The notes beneath the pieces were generated by a model that searched no databases, was not told the origin of the DNA, and was given only the letters and a program-made list of their open reading frames with translations. A stretch of DNA of 64,000 nt from an uncultured Clostridia bacterium. Its GTDB lineage: Bacteria; Bacillota; Clostridia; Saccharofermentanales; Saccharofermentanaceae. The stretch lies in assembly GCA_946537885.1 (NCBI GenBank), contig CAMNGC010000002.1, positions 124,001 to 188,000 of the forward strand, read 5' to 3'. How positions within the stretch are numbered: the stretch's first letter is position 1; every line of letters begins with the position of its first letter. Of the stretch, positions 8,336-17,364 are shown piece by piece. The position numbers were made by a program, and so were the translations under genes.

Positions 8336-10129
8336 ATGTTTTTCCGCAACACATCGCTGATGCGCCGTATTCTGGTGCTTGTTGTCAGCGCACTGTGTGC
8401 GTCAACTCTTTTCGCTACCTTAGCATTCGTAATGGCAGGAAGGCTGACAGCCTCTGATGTTGAATTAGACGAATCTCTTGCCAATGCCGAGAGCCTTGCC
8501 GCCATCATAAGCAACAATCCCGAAGTCCTGACTAATTCCGAAGAATATCTCTTTTCGGAGAACGGCTATAACGGCAGAAGACTATTCATCATGGATTCTC
8601 GCGGCTATATCATCTACCCTTCTCATAATGAGGATCTCAGCGGTTTTGAAGCAGATGCGCTTAAGTGTGCAACGGAGATGGAATTGGGAGAATCCGACAA
8701 CTATGCCTACAAGTTTCTGGAAGATACGGTATTCCAAACAGATCTCGTGATCAAGCAGAAAGTCACGCTTAAAGATGATATCTACTACCTTGTATCAGTC
8801 TCCAATGCTACCGCCACAGACGAATCGATTACCCAGTATGTAAACATCCTTCTTCTGTCTACTCTTGCTGCAGCGCTTTTCATGATGTTTCCTGTAACTC
8901 TCCTTGTAAAACACATACTTGAGCCTATCCAGATAGTCACTGATATCGCCAAGGAATACAGTAAAGGCAACTACAGCGTAAAGGCAAAAGAGAAATATCC
9001 CGGAGAAGTCGGAGAACTGGCTGTAACCATAAACAAGCTTTCAGATAAGCTCTCCAGTTCGATCAATGACCTTACCAACGAGCGTAACAGGCTCGAAGAA
9101 ATCTTTAATGTTATTGCAGAGGGCATTGTAGTATTTAATGCCAACGCCGAAGCTACTACTGTCAATAATACGATGCGATCCATTTTTACACGAGTTCCCA
9201 AGAAGAATATGTTCACAGAACGTCTGCAGCTTATCCCCTTTAACGAAGTCTGGGAGGATGTCGACAACTGTATCATCGAAGGTGTCAAGAAGGAGCGCAC
9301 ACTTGAAGGTCCTGATTATGCTTATCAGATCAACATCATCCCCAAGTTCGATGTCAACAGACCGGACAAATGTATCGGAGCCACGGGCTTCTTCAGAGAT
9401 ATATCCGAGGAATTAAAACTGGAACGCACAAGGAGAGATTATGTAGCTAATATCTCTCATGAGCTCAGAACTCCCCTTCAGACCCTGCGCGGCCTTATTG
9501 AACCGCTGTCTGACGGACTGGTAAAGAAAGAGGAGGATCGTCAAAGATACTACAGCATAATCCTGAACGAGACTATGCGCTTATCAAGACTTATCGATGA
9601 TATGCTCGAGTTATCCAAGCTTCAGTCCAGGACCCTGGCATTTAAGACATTCCCTATCGATATGAACCAGCTCTTATCAGAATTGGAGACCAAGTTCATG
9701 CCAATAATGAAGGATGCCGGCATCTCCTATAAGGTGATGTTCAACACCGGTAAGCTTCCCACCGTTATGGGCAATCCCGACAGAGTCGAGCAGATCCTTA
9801 TCATCCTGCTTGATAATGCAAAAAAATACACACCTGCAGGAGGATCTATCACGATCTCCACTGAGTATCGCGAGAAAGACAATAAGGTCTACATCTCCGT
9901 AAGTGATACAGGTCAAGGTATCCACGAATATGATATTGATCATATTTTCGACAGGTTCTTCAAAGCCGACCGGGCAAGAGGCAAGAAAGGCACCGGCTTA
10001 GGTCTCGCAATCGCCAAGGAGCTTCTCACATATATGGGAGAAGATATCACTGTCGAGAGTGAATATGGCAAGGGTACGACTTTTACTTTCACACTCAAGA
10101 AGGCGGAGGCCAAGAATGCCTGGTACTGA
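8336..10129 (+). CDS. Sensor histidine kinase, HAMP-PAS-HisKA-HATPase
   Basis: Membrane sensor kinase of 597 residues. Two transmembrane helices (about 9-31 and 165-187) flank an extracytoplasmic sensing domain of about 130 residues. Next come a HAMP linker (190-242), a PAS-like domain (about 255-360) and the dimerisation/phospho-acceptor helix ISHELRTPL with His375. The ATP-binding domain has the N box DNAKKYTP near residue 490, G1 as DTGQGI and G2 as GKKGTGLGLAI. The layout resembles VicK/WalK or PhoR. It lies 2 bp after its response regulator and its last 14 bp overlap the pseudouridine synthase start, so all three genes are probably one transcript. Confidence 0.93.
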   Translation: MFFRNTSLMRRILVLVVSALCASTLFATLAFVMAGRLTASDVELDESLANAESLAAIISNNPEVLTNSEEYLFSENGYNGRRLFIMDSRGYIIYPSHNEDLSGFEADALKCATEMELGESDNYAYKFLEDTVFQTDLVIKQKVTLKDDIYYLVSVSNATATDESITQYVNILLLSTLAAALFMMFPVTLLVKHILEPIQIVTDIAKEYSKGNYSVKAKEKYPGEVGELAVTINKLSDKLSSSINDLTNERNRLEEIFNVIAEGIVVFNANAEATTVNNTMRSIFTRVPKKNMFTERLQLIPFNEVWEDVDNCIIEGVKKERTLEGPDYAYQINIIPKFDVNRPDKCIGATGFFRDISEELKLERTRRDYVANISHELRTPLQTLRGLIEPLSDGLVKKEEDRQRYYSIILNETMRLSRLIDDMLELSKLQSRTLAFKTFPIDMNQLLSELETKFMPIMKDAGISYKVMFNTGKLPTVMGNPDRVEQILIILLDNAKKYTPAGGSITISTEYREKDNKVYISVSDTGQGIHEYDIDHIFDRFFKADRARGKKGTGLGLAIAKELLTYMGEDITVESEYGKGTTFTFTLKKAEAKNAWY

Positions 10130-10838
10130 TAAGTCCTCTGACGGTATAAGGATCAACAAATATGTCGCTTCCTCCGGTTACTGCTCGAGAAGAGAAGCAG
10201 ACCGCCTTATAGAAGAAGGTCGCGTCTTTATTGACGGAGTCAAGGCAGATACGGGTATGCGAGTCATGCCCGGCAACAAAGTGACCGTAGACGGCCATGA
10301 CCTTTTGCCGGAAGACAATAAGATCTATATCGCTCTTAATAAACCCCTCGGCATCACCTGCACATGTGATCCCTCAGATCCCGATAACATCATCGATTAT
10401 CTGGGGCTCCCCGACCGAGTATTCACCATAGGCAGACTGGACAAGAATTCATCCGGTCTGATCTTGCTGACAAACGACGGTGATATCGTAAACAAACTGC
10501 TTCGCGCCGAGAACGGTCATGAGAAGGAATATCGGGTTAAGGTCGATCATAATATCGAAAAAGACTTTAAATCCAAGATGGAAGGCGGTCTTCCTATCTT
10601 GGGGCAGACCACCCTGCCCTGCGAGGTCCGGATCACCGGAAACAGGAGTTTTACCATAATCCTGCATCAGGGACTTAACAGACAGATAAGGCGTATGTGC
10701 GACTATCTTGGCTATAAGGTAGTAAAACTTACCCGCGTGCGTTTCATGAACATAGAGCTCGGTGACATGAAAGCCGGCGAATACAGATACCTTACCAACA
10801 AAGAAAAGGCAGTTCTACTTAAACTCGCCGGCCGTTAA
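10116..10838 (+). CDS. RsuA/RluB/RluF-type rRNA pseudouridine synthase
   Basis: Makes pseudouridine in rRNA. The N-terminal S4 RNA-binding domain is IRINKYVASSGYCSRREAD-type (residues 10-60), and the catalytic signature is GRLDKNSSGLILLTNDG (about residues 105-121) with the nucleophilic Asp. LHQGLNRQIRRMCDYLGY near the C-terminus also fits the family. An upstream in-frame ATG at 10059 exists, but the ATG at 10116 is preceded by AAGGCGGAGG at proper spacing and gives the usual S4 start, so I chose it (240 residues). The start overlaps the kinase gene by 14 bp. Which of RsuA, RluB, RluE or RluF it matches is not decided. Confidence 0.9.
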   Translation: MPGTDKSSDGIRINKYVASSGYCSRREADRLIEEGRVFIDGVKADTGMRVMPGNKVTVDGHDLLPEDNKIYIALNKPLGITCTCDPSDPDNIIDYLGLPDRVFTIGRLDKNSSGLILLTNDGDIVNKLLRAENGHEKEYRVKVDHNIEKDFKSKMEGGLPILGQTTLPCEVRITGNRSFTIILHQGLNRQIRRMCDYLGYKVVKLTRVRFMNIELGDMKAGEYRYLTNKEKAVLLKLAGR

Positions 10839-10940
10839 CGCTTTCCTCGCCCCTTATTTATACCTTGTTGCAAGAAAACAACATAGTAATAGATTTACTG
10901 TGTCGTAAAATTGTCGCCCCGGCAAGATCTCATACAAAGA

Positions 10941-10970
10941 AAAGGACTGTCAAACACTTGACAGCCCTTT
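10941..10970. terminator. Bidirectional rho-independent terminator
   Basis: Stem AAAGG-x-CTGTCAA, loop ACAC, then TTGACAG-x-CCTTT. On the minus strand it is followed by a T-rich run (TTTTCTTTG). It sits between the convergent pseudouridine synthase (plus) and aquaporin (minus) genes and could end both. Confidence 0.65.
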
Positions 10971-10997
10971 CGATTAACAGATCTTATTATATAATTA

Positions 10998-11681
10998 TTA
11001 CTTTGCCTTCTCAGAATCAGATGTGAGCATCTGCCAAATGAAAGCTGCAAGAACACCACCGAGCAAGGGCGCAATGATGAATACCCAAACATACTTGAGA
11101 GCATCACCATGAGCCATAACAGCAGAAGCGATGGATCTTGCGGGGTTAACAGAGGTTCCTGTGAAGTGGATTCCAAGAATGTGTACCAGGGTCAATGTAA
11201 GACCGATAACGATGCCGGCAACATTGCCGAATTCCTTCTTGGAAGTAACGCCGAGGATAGTGAGAACAAAGATGAAAGTCAATATGATCTCAACAGCGAG
11301 AGACTTCATGATACCACCCTCAGATGTAGAAATAACCATATTGGCACCATAGCCACAATCCGAATCGAAAAGAACACCGATAACAGCTGCGCCTGCGATA
11401 CCACCGATAACCTGTGCGATAACATATCCACAGAAGTCCTGAAGACTGAGCTTCTTACTTACCCACATCGCAATAGAAACTGCCGGATTAACATGACATC
11501 CGGAAATATTACCGATGGAATAAGCCATAGCCACGATTACAAGACCGAAAGCCAATGCCGTAAGAAGATACCCGGAACCGAATGTGGCATCACAACCTAC
11601 AGCAACAGCCGTGCCGCAGCCGAAGAGTACAAGTGTAAATGTACCGATCGCTTCTGCGACATACTTCTTAATTGAGTCCAT
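10998..11681 (-). CDS. Aquaporin / MIP-family channel
   Basis: Membrane channel for water or small solutes. Six hydrophobic helices and both half-helix NPA motifs are present: HVNPAVS near residue 60 and SVNPARS near residue 180. The second is preceded by a His (LVHILGIHFTGTSVNPARS), and the Arg after NPA is conserved. That resembles the AqpZ-type narrow selectivity filter more than glycerol facilitators, so water transport is favoured. The longer reading frame starts at 11711, but AAAGGAGGG lies just before ATG 11681 (MDSIKKY), which I take as the start (227 residues). It stands alone between terminator-like sequence and purM. Confidence 0.92.
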   Translation of the reverse strand: MDSIKKYVAEAIGTFTLVLFGCGTAVAVGCDATFGSGYLLTALAFGLVIVAMAYSIGNISGCHVNPAVSIAMWVSKKLSLQDFCGYVIAQVIGGIAGAAVIGVLFDSDCGYGANMVISTSEGGIMKSLAVEIILTFIFVLTILGVTSKKEFGNVAGIVIGLTLTLVHILGIHFTGTSVNPARSIASAVMAHGDALKYVWVFIIAPLLGGVLAAFIWQMLTSDSEKAK

Positions 11682-11741
11682 AGAGATCCCTCCTTTAATT
11701 TGATAATCCAAAAAGACTACAAACTGATTATAAAGGATTTC

Positions 11742-12920
11742 TTAGGAATAAATGTATTCATCTCCTTGATATCTTATTACAACTTCGTTACCGGAACCTT
11801 CGGGACGAGATTCAACATGTCCTACTACGCGTGCCTCAATATTATATTTGCCGGCGATGGCAATGATCCCCTCTGCCGTCTCTTGAGAGTTACAGTAGAA
11901 CTCGATCCTGTGGCCGCAGTTAAAGACCTGGAACATCTCCTTCATGGGGATGTCTCCGGACTCATAAATAGCCTTAAACAAAGGTGGGAACTCAAAAAGA
12001 TTATCCTTGACATATCTGAGATCCTTACCGAAGTCGCGGCACTTGCCCTGTCCACCGCCGGTGCAATGAATAATGCCATTGATATTGGCCCTATAGCTGT
12101 CAAGTACATCTCTGATAACCGGCAGGAATGTTCTTGTTGGTGCAAGTATAGCCTCTCCAACGGAAACATCAGTGCCGGGAAGATTATCTGTCAGACGATA
12201 TTTGCCGCAATATGCTTTATCTTCGGCAATAGTCTCAGAGAAAGACTCTTTGTAATTCTCGTAGTAATACTTGGAGAGCAGCAGATGTCTGGCAGCAGTA
12301 AGTCCGTTACTGGACATTCCTGAATTGTAGGAATCCTCGTAGCTTGCCTGACCAAAAGATGCCAGTCCTACAATTATATCTCCGCCTTGTATATTTGCCG
12401 CATTGATAATGTCCTCTCTCTTTGATCTTGCAACGATGGTGGAATCAACGATCAACGTCCTTACAAGATCTCCTACATCAGCGGTCTCGCCGCCGCACAT
12501 TGTGATATTGATACCAAGGTCAGAGAGTTTAGCGATCATCTCATCGTAACCTTCGATGATCTTGGCAATTGCCTTGCCGTCAACTCTGTGAGCATTACGT
12601 CCGATAGTATTGGAAAGAGACATATTCTTATAAGCGCCTACACAGGCAAGATCGTCTGTATTCATTACCAGCGAGTCCTGTGCCAGGCCCTTAAACCAGT
12701 CATAGTTACCTGTCTCTTTGTACATAAGATAAGCAACGGACGACTTTGTTCCGGCGCCGTCAGCATGTATCGCCGTACAATACTCGGGATCACCCGCGAT
12801 ATCAGGGATCAATTTAGCGAATGCTCCCGGGAAAACTCCCTTATCCTGATTCTTGACTGCTGCCTTTACTTCATCTTTTGTAGGAGAAACTCCCCTGCTC
12901 AAATAAGATTCTGCGGACAT
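11742..12920 (-). CDS. purM: Phosphoribosylformylglycinamidine cyclo-ligase (AIR synthase), long form
   Basis: ATP-dependent closure of the imidazole ring in purine biosynthesis, fifth step. The sequence has the family's HADGAGTKSSVAY, the metal/ATP region QDSLVMNTDDLACVGA, MCGGETADVGD and the C-terminal FNCGHRIEFYC strand. At 392 residues it is longer than E. coli PurM (345) and resembles the long form of Bacteroidota and some Clostridia. An AIR-synthase-like relative (the PurM/SelD/HypE fold) is the main alternative. GGAGG precedes ATG 12920. It lies directly downstream of the RNase P RNA gene rather than in a pur operon; purD is also isolated, near 61-62 kb. Confidence 0.87.
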   Translation of the reverse strand: MSAESYLSRGVSPTKDEVKAAVKNQDKGVFPGAFAKLIPDIAGDPEYCTAIHADGAGTKSSVAYLMYKETGNYDWFKGLAQDSLVMNTDDLACVGAYKNMSLSNTIGRNAHRVDGKAIAKIIEGYDEMIAKLSDLGINITMCGGETADVGDLVRTLIVDSTIVARSKREDIINAANIQGGDIIVGLASFGQASYEDSYNSGMSSNGLTAARHLLLSKYYYENYKESFSETIAEDKAYCGKYRLTDNLPGTDVSVGEAILAPTRTFLPVIRDVLDSYRANINGIIHCTGGGQGKCRDFGKDLRYVKDNLFEFPPLFKAIYESGDIPMKEMFQVFNCGHRIEFYCNSQETAEGIIAIAGKYNIEARVVGHVESRPEGSGNEVVIRYQGDEYIYS

Positions 12921-12951
12921 GTAACTGACCTCCGTATTGTATTAATGTTAA

Positions 12952-13300
12952 CCGAGTCGGCCGGTAAGCCGGGTTCTGTATTAAACGATCATCTATCTAG
13001 ACCGACCGTCTCCGATCGGTTCGAGCCGTCCCCTCAGGGCCCGCGGACCACGGTTATGCCCTTCCACGACGTTGCTCCGGGTGGGGTTTACAAGGCCGAC
13101 ATGTCTCCACATCGCCGGTGAGCTCTTACCTCGCCTTTTCATCCTTACCTGCCCTAAAGCAGGCGGTTTCCTTTTCTGTTGCACTTTCCTTAAAGTCGCC
13201 TTCACCGGGAACTGCCCGGCACCCTGTCCTGTGGAGCCCGGACTTTCCTCATGCACCGGCTTTCGCCCACTGGTGCCCGCGATCGTCTCGGTCAACTCGG
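12952..13300 (-). ncRNA. rnpB: RNase P RNA, bacterial class A
   Basis: Catalytic RNA of RNase P, which cuts the 5' leader from tRNA precursors. On the minus strand it shows the conserved 5' segment GAGGAAAGTCCGGGCTCC, the middle segments AGGGTGCCGGG and GGTAAACCCC-like motifs, and the 3' segment ACAGAACCCGGCTTA. The ends were set by the P1 helix, CCGAGT (5', 13295-13300) pairing with ACTCGG (3', 12952-12957). Length is about 349 nt, normal for class A. It explains the otherwise geneless stretch between the Nif3-like gene and purM. The promoter must lie in the 43 bp before 13344 or upstream. Confidence 0.95.
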
Positions 13301-13343
13301 AAAACATTTATCATTCTAAATAAAAAAAAGGATAAAGTACAGT

Positions 13344-14108
13344 TTAATTGAAGAATCTTTCGTTGCCGTTATCCACAAAAATCTTAAGCTCCGGGAAGGA
13401 TCTCTCAAGCTCTTTTGCAAGATGCGGCATAAAAACCCGTTCTGTGGCATTGTGACCGGCGATCACAGATGCGATGCCATATTCTTCCAGAAGAAGCGTG
13501 ACATGATGCTTGATCTCGCCTGATACGACAGTATCCACTCCGCATTTAAGCAAGGCCGCTATGCTTTCTTCATCAAACGCCCCTCCCTGGACAAAAACCT
13601 TAGCCACTTTTCTATCGGGATCATTTATGCTGATAGCGCCGCTCGAAGAAAGAGATTTTACGATCTTCTCCTTAAACTCACCGAGCTTCATCTCATCGAA
13701 AAACCCGATCACGCCGCAGCTTACATCCTCGGGTACTTCATAGGAAGCCGCCCCGAGGATATCAGCCAATACGCCGTTACTGTATTCGGGATTCTTATCA
13801 AGGTTAGTGTGGGCAGCAAAACAGGTTATGCCGTTTCTTATGGCTTTTGACAATAACCTTCCGTGAGGAAGATCCTCGTTCACATTGTCGATGCCTCCGA
13901 ATATGATCGGATGATGCGTAATGATCATCTGCGCGGATTCAGACTTCGCTAGATCTAATGCGCGGCTAGTCAGATCCAGGCATATCACGAGCTTGTCGAC
14001 ATCTGAGGTCGATGATCCGAACATGATCCCCGGGTTGTCATATGCTTCCGCCGTCTCAGGCGGGAATTTACTGTTCATCCAATCGATAACATCGCCTGTC
14101 TTATACAT
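13344..14108 (-). CDS. Nif3-like dinuclear metal-centre protein (DUF34/YqfO type)
   Basis: Short Nif3 family member, 254 residues, without the PII-like insertion of Bacillus YqfO. Metal ligands are visible in ITHHPIIFGG (near residue 64), AAHTNLD (near 100) and IAGHNATERVF (near 218). Proteins of this family have been called GTP cyclohydrolase I type 2, but the cellular role is unsettled. In many Firmicutes it sits with trmK and dnaG-sigA; here the ABC exporter genes come between it and trmK. It ends close to the RNase P RNA gene. Confidence 0.9.
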   Translation of the reverse strand: MYKTGDVIDWMNSKFPPETAEAYDNPGIMFGSSTSDVDKLVICLDLTSRALDLAKSESAQMIITHHPIIFGGIDNVNEDLPHGRLLSKAIRNGITCFAAHTNLDKNPEYSNGVLADILGAASYEVPEDVSCGVIGFFDEMKLGEFKEKIVKSLSSSGAISINDPDRKVAKVFVQGGAFDEESIAALLKCGVDTVVSGEIKHHVTLLLEEYGIASVIAGHNATERVFMPHLAKELERSFPELKIFVDNGNERFFN

Positions 14109-14120
14109 AATCTGCCTTCC

Positions 14121-16448
14121 TTACTCTACATTCTTAAGGGCATCTGTCATGGGGATCTTCTTGATCCTTGAGTAATCAATTATTGCCACAAGAGCATATG
14201 CCGCTATATTCAGCAGGAGGATCAAGGGATACTTGCTTTCCTGAACATACATGGGGAAGTAGCCGTCGTACTCCTTAAGGAATATATCAAACAGTATACC
14301 TGCAAGAGCTTTCGAAAGGAACAGAGAAATTATCATCGAAAACAGCGCGACTATACTCGACGCCATGATATAAAGGCTTGCGACTTCACCCGGAAGATAG
14401 CCTAAGACCTTTACCAGAGATATGGAGACGGCATTTTTTTCGATGATGATCTTGGTGATCAGGAACATGAGCAGCAGGGAGATCGCGACACAGGCAAAAG
14501 AGAAATACCTCATATAGCCTCCGATAGAGTGATCCAACTGGTTGGCGATGGACACCAGATCCTCCTTATCGATGGAGCTCATGATATAGATCTCATCAAT
14601 ATCCTCAATAGGCTCATCCGTCAGGAAGCCGTTAAAGTATCCCTCTTCATTGCCGAAGATAATATTAAAATTGTCAATCGGCATGTATATAGAACAGGAA
14701 CCACAATATTCGAATACTCCCTTCATGGTGAACTCATATGTAGAATCGTCGAATTCGCCTTTTAATCTTATACTGTCTCCGGTCTTGAGTTTGAACTTAT
14801 CGGCAAAAGCAGATGATACATAGACCTCATCTTTCTCAAGGTCATATGGAAGATCAAAATGACTGCTCCCTTCCTCGTAGCCGTAGACTGCGATGCTCTC
14901 ACCTTTCTTGTATTTCATATCCGTCACAAGATTAGCGGCGGCATAGCGCTCGGCGCCTGAAGCAGATGTCTCAAGGATCTGACCGTTTGCATCGACCGGG
15001 CTCTTAAGCACATACTGATAGCCGGCAAACATATCATCCACCACGGTATCTTTATAGTGATCAATCGTCCCCGGCAGCGCGAAGGTAAAAAACATCAAGA
15101 ACATGCAGAGGAAAAGACCTGCAAAAAGAACGATAAAGTCGACAGCATTAGACAGAAGGATCCTGAGTCTGAATCGGTTAATGAAAGACCATCTGGGAAG
15201 TCTTCTGGCCTTCTTACGCTTAGATGTAGACAGATCATGTCTTAAGAACTTCAAAGGCGACAGCCTGAGCTTTCTGCCGACGATGATGATATTAATAGCA
15301 AACATAACCACGAGAGGGATTACAGTGCTCTCAATAAAGGCTCTTGCATTCCAGATCGTATCATAATTAGGCATGCTGTAGCTGTTATAGTACATGCCGA
15401 CAATAACATCCTTAAAGCATGTATAACCCAGAATATTACCTACCAGAGCCGCCAGCAGCGTTACCATGACAGGAACGGAGATATAGTGGATGGTAAGTTC
15501 CATCCTGGTGTATCCGGAAGCTCTTAAAGTACCTATTACGGCAGACTCACGAGTTATGGTATTGGATGTGGTGATTGCCATGATAAATGCAAGAACCACC
15601 TCAAAGATGATCATTATTACAGTGGTCATTGTCAGATCGCCCGTAAGATCATCATATGCGAACTGAACAGCGCCGTTAGCATATGACGGGGCATAATCCA
15701 GGAGCTGATTATCATATCGCTCGATTTCCGTCACAAGGTTGCCCATAAGCTTTTCGCTGACTTTGATCTCCTCTTTCTCATCTTGAGGAGGATCATTATA
15801 TTTCCAGGCATACTGGTAATAGAGCTTACCTTCAATACTGTTAAACTCTTCCTCGGTAACAACCGCCACGTCAAATGTCAGTGCATCGAACATAAAGTCC
15901 GTAGCCTTCTTATGAAGAGTCGAATAGTCAACTCTTGCGATCAAACCCGTGACTTTATAAAGCTTATCATTGAGTGAGATCTCATCACCGACTTTGATAC
16001 CGGCATTGTCCGCATGCATTCTGTCGATCGCTATCTCAGCTTCATCATCCGGCAACTCACCCTTAATAACATCGATACCGTTTACTTCTTCACCGGAAGC
16101 GATCTTATCAGTGTCTGATACGATGTAAACCCTGACTTCACCATCGGCTTCCCCGTCAAGATCGTTGTCTTCATCGAACTGCATGTAGGGCTGGTAATAG
16201 ATCCTTATCCCATACTGTTCCATCGCCTCGACGAGCTCATCAGAAGCTTCGTAAGCAAGCTCCAAATGACCATCTTCCTGATTCAGTTCTTCCTTATTCT
16301 CTTCAAGTGCATGGATCATGCTCTTATTTGCAACAAGCATACCTGATACGATGCCTATCAGGAGCACCATAACCATAAAAACAACAATATATTTGGCCCA
16401 GCCGTCTTTTAAGAGCCTGGGCAGTCTTTTTGTCAGAGGGCTCATCAT
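14121..16448 (-). CDS. ABC transporter permease with two FtsX domains
   Basis: Membrane half of an exporter-type ABC system of the MacB/FtsX superfamily. One membrane helix near the N-terminus is followed by a long extracellular MacB-like domain (about 45-265). Three helices follow, a long loop, another helix and a second extracellular domain (about 450-640), and a last block of three helices ends in an FtsX signature (EKNAVSISLVKVLGY). This is the duplicated layout of eight-plus-helix permeases. Of two possible starts, ATG 16448 (MMSPLTK) has GGGGGAGG at the right distance, so the track start at 16472 is rejected. The ATPase gene lies 17 bp upstream. Substrate unknown: peptides, lipoproteins or antibiotics are possible. 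Confidence 0.88.
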   Translation of the reverse strand: MMSPLTKRLPRLLKDGWAKYIVVFMVMVLLIGIVSGMLVANKSMIHALEENKEELNQEDGHLELAYEASDELVEAMEQYGIRIYYQPYMQFDEDNDLDGEADGEVRVYIVSDTDKIASGEEVNGIDVIKGELPDDEAEIAIDRMHADNAGIKVGDEISLNDKLYKVTGLIARVDYSTLHKKATDFMFDALTFDVAVVTEEEFNSIEGKLYYQYAWKYNDPPQDEKEEIKVSEKLMGNLVTEIERYDNQLLDYAPSYANGAVQFAYDDLTGDLTMTTVIMIIFEVVLAFIMAITTSNTITRESAVIGTLRASGYTRMELTIHYISVPVMVTLLAALVGNILGYTCFKDVIVGMYYNSYSMPNYDTIWNARAFIESTVIPLVVMFAINIIIVGRKLRLSPLKFLRHDLSTSKRKKARRLPRWSFINRFRLRILLSNAVDFIVLFAGLFLCMFLMFFTFALPGTIDHYKDTVVDDMFAGYQYVLKSPVDANGQILETSASGAERYAAANLVTDMKYKKGESIAVYGYEEGSSHFDLPYDLEKDEVYVSSAFADKFKLKTGDSIRLKGEFDDSTYEFTMKGVFEYCGSCSIYMPIDNFNIIFGNEEGYFNGFLTDEPIEDIDEIYIMSSIDKEDLVSIANQLDHSIGGYMRYFSFACVAISLLLMFLITKIIIEKNAVSISLVKVLGYLPGEVASLYIMASSIVALFSMIISLFLSKALAGILFDIFLKEYDGYFPMYVQESKYPLILLLNIAAYALVAIIDYSRIKKIPMTDALKNVE

Positions 16449-16465
16449 TATCTTAGTCCTCCCCC

Positions 16466-17182
16466 TTACCATTCGAGCTGATCAACGGAAACCTTGTTCT
16501 CGTTGACTATATTCTTACGTACAAGGCCGTCACGCAATTTGATGGTGTGATCCGCCATATGCTGAAGTTCGGTATTATGAGTAACCATGATGATCGTGTT
16601 GCCGTATTTCTGATTGACATCCTCTATTAGTTTTAATATCTCTTTGGATGTGTTGTAGTCGAGAGCTCCCGTAGGCTCATCGCACAGAAGGATATCAGGA
16701 TTTTTAATGATAGCTCTTCCGATAGAAGTCCTTTGCTGCTGACCTCCTGACAGCTGATTGGGAAGTTTATATCTGTGATCCCATAATCCCAGTGTATTAA
16801 GCAGCTCATCTATATCCAGAGGGCTGTCTGAAAGGTAGGAACCTACCTCGATATTTTCCTTGACATTCAGATTCGGGATCAAATTATAAAGCTGGAAGAC
16901 ATACCCCAAATGCTTCCTTCTATACAAGGTTAGCGCTTTGTCATTCATGTCTTCCAGTTTATCTCCGTTGATGGCGATATATCCGCTGTCTGCTTTGTCG
17001 ATTCCGCCGATGATATTAAGCAGTGTCGACTTGCCCGATCCTGACGGGCCGAGGAGCACGCAGAACTCGCCCTTTGCTACCTCAAAATTCATGCCCCTTA
17101 AGACTTCCTGCCTGGAATCCCCTTGGCCAAAGCCCTTTTTAATGTTACTTATCTCAAGAAATTTTTTGATATCGTCCGACAT
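16466..17182 (-). CDS. ABC transporter ATP-binding protein, MacB/LolD type
   Basis: ATPase of 238 residues that powers the adjacent permease. Visible motifs are Walker A GPSGSGKST (near residue 43), the Q-loop in GYVFQLYNLIP, the signature LSGGQQQRTSIGRAI, Walker B ILLCDEPTGALD and the switch His in TIIMVTHN. The LolD/MacB-like sequence fits an FtsX-type permease partner. ATG 17182 is preceded by AGGAG at eight bases. The promoter region contains repeated ATATGAAT elements suited to a repressor. Confidence 0.95.
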   Translation of the reverse strand: MSDDIKKFLEISNIKKGFGQGDSRQEVLRGMNFEVAKGEFCVLLGPSGSGKSTLLNIIGGIDKADSGYIAINGDKLEDMNDKALTLYRRKHLGYVFQLYNLIPNLNVKENIEVGSYLSDSPLDIDELLNTLGLWDHRYKLPNQLSGGQQQRTSIGRAIIKNPDILLCDEPTGALDYNTSKEILKLIEDVNQKYGNTIIMVTHNTELQHMADHTIKLRDGLVRKNIVNENKVSVDQLEW

Positions 17183-17196
17183 ATGAATGTCTCCTT

Positions 17197-17216
17197 ATAT
17201 GAATTGATATTCATAT
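17197..17216. promoter_or_regulatory. Palindromic operator in front of the ABC exporter operon
   Basis: Perfect 8-bp arms ATATGAAT-N4-ATTCATAT lie immediately downstream of the -10 element and between it and the ribosome site. A second ATATGAAT copy, in direct orientation 17 bp further upstream, falls inside the promoter spacer. This placement suits repression by a TetR- or MarR-type regulator, none of which is encoded beside it. Confidence 0.6.
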
Positions 17217-17243
17217 GTTATTTCATTCATATGTCTGAGTCAA
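17215..17243 (-). promoter_or_regulatory. Promoter of the ABC exporter operon
   Basis: TTGACT, a 17-bp spacer and TAACAT on the minus strand, 33-61 bp upstream of the ATPase start. The spacer and the region just after the -10 are filled with ATATGAAT repeats. Confidence 0.65.
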
Positions 17244-17329
17244 CATATTTTTTCTATATCGAAAAAGTTCTTAGCATTTAAACAAATCTCCAAAAGCTTA
17301 TTTACCCCAAAGCCGACAAAATAACGAAA

Positions 17330-17350
17330 GCCGCCCGTAAAAAGGCGGCC
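17330..17350 (-). terminator. Rho-independent terminator after trmK
   Basis: On the minus strand, GCCGCC-TTTTTACG-GGCGGC is followed by TTTCGTTATTTTG. It begins 15 bp beyond the trmK stop and ends the dnaG-trmK unit before the exporter promoter. Confidence 0.75.
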
Positions 17351-17364
17351 GTTAACTCTTATCA

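Noticed and set aside
12993..13351. Small frames on both strands at the RNase P RNA
   Set aside because: The stretch is a structural RNA gene with conserved rnpB ends; the frames are chance.
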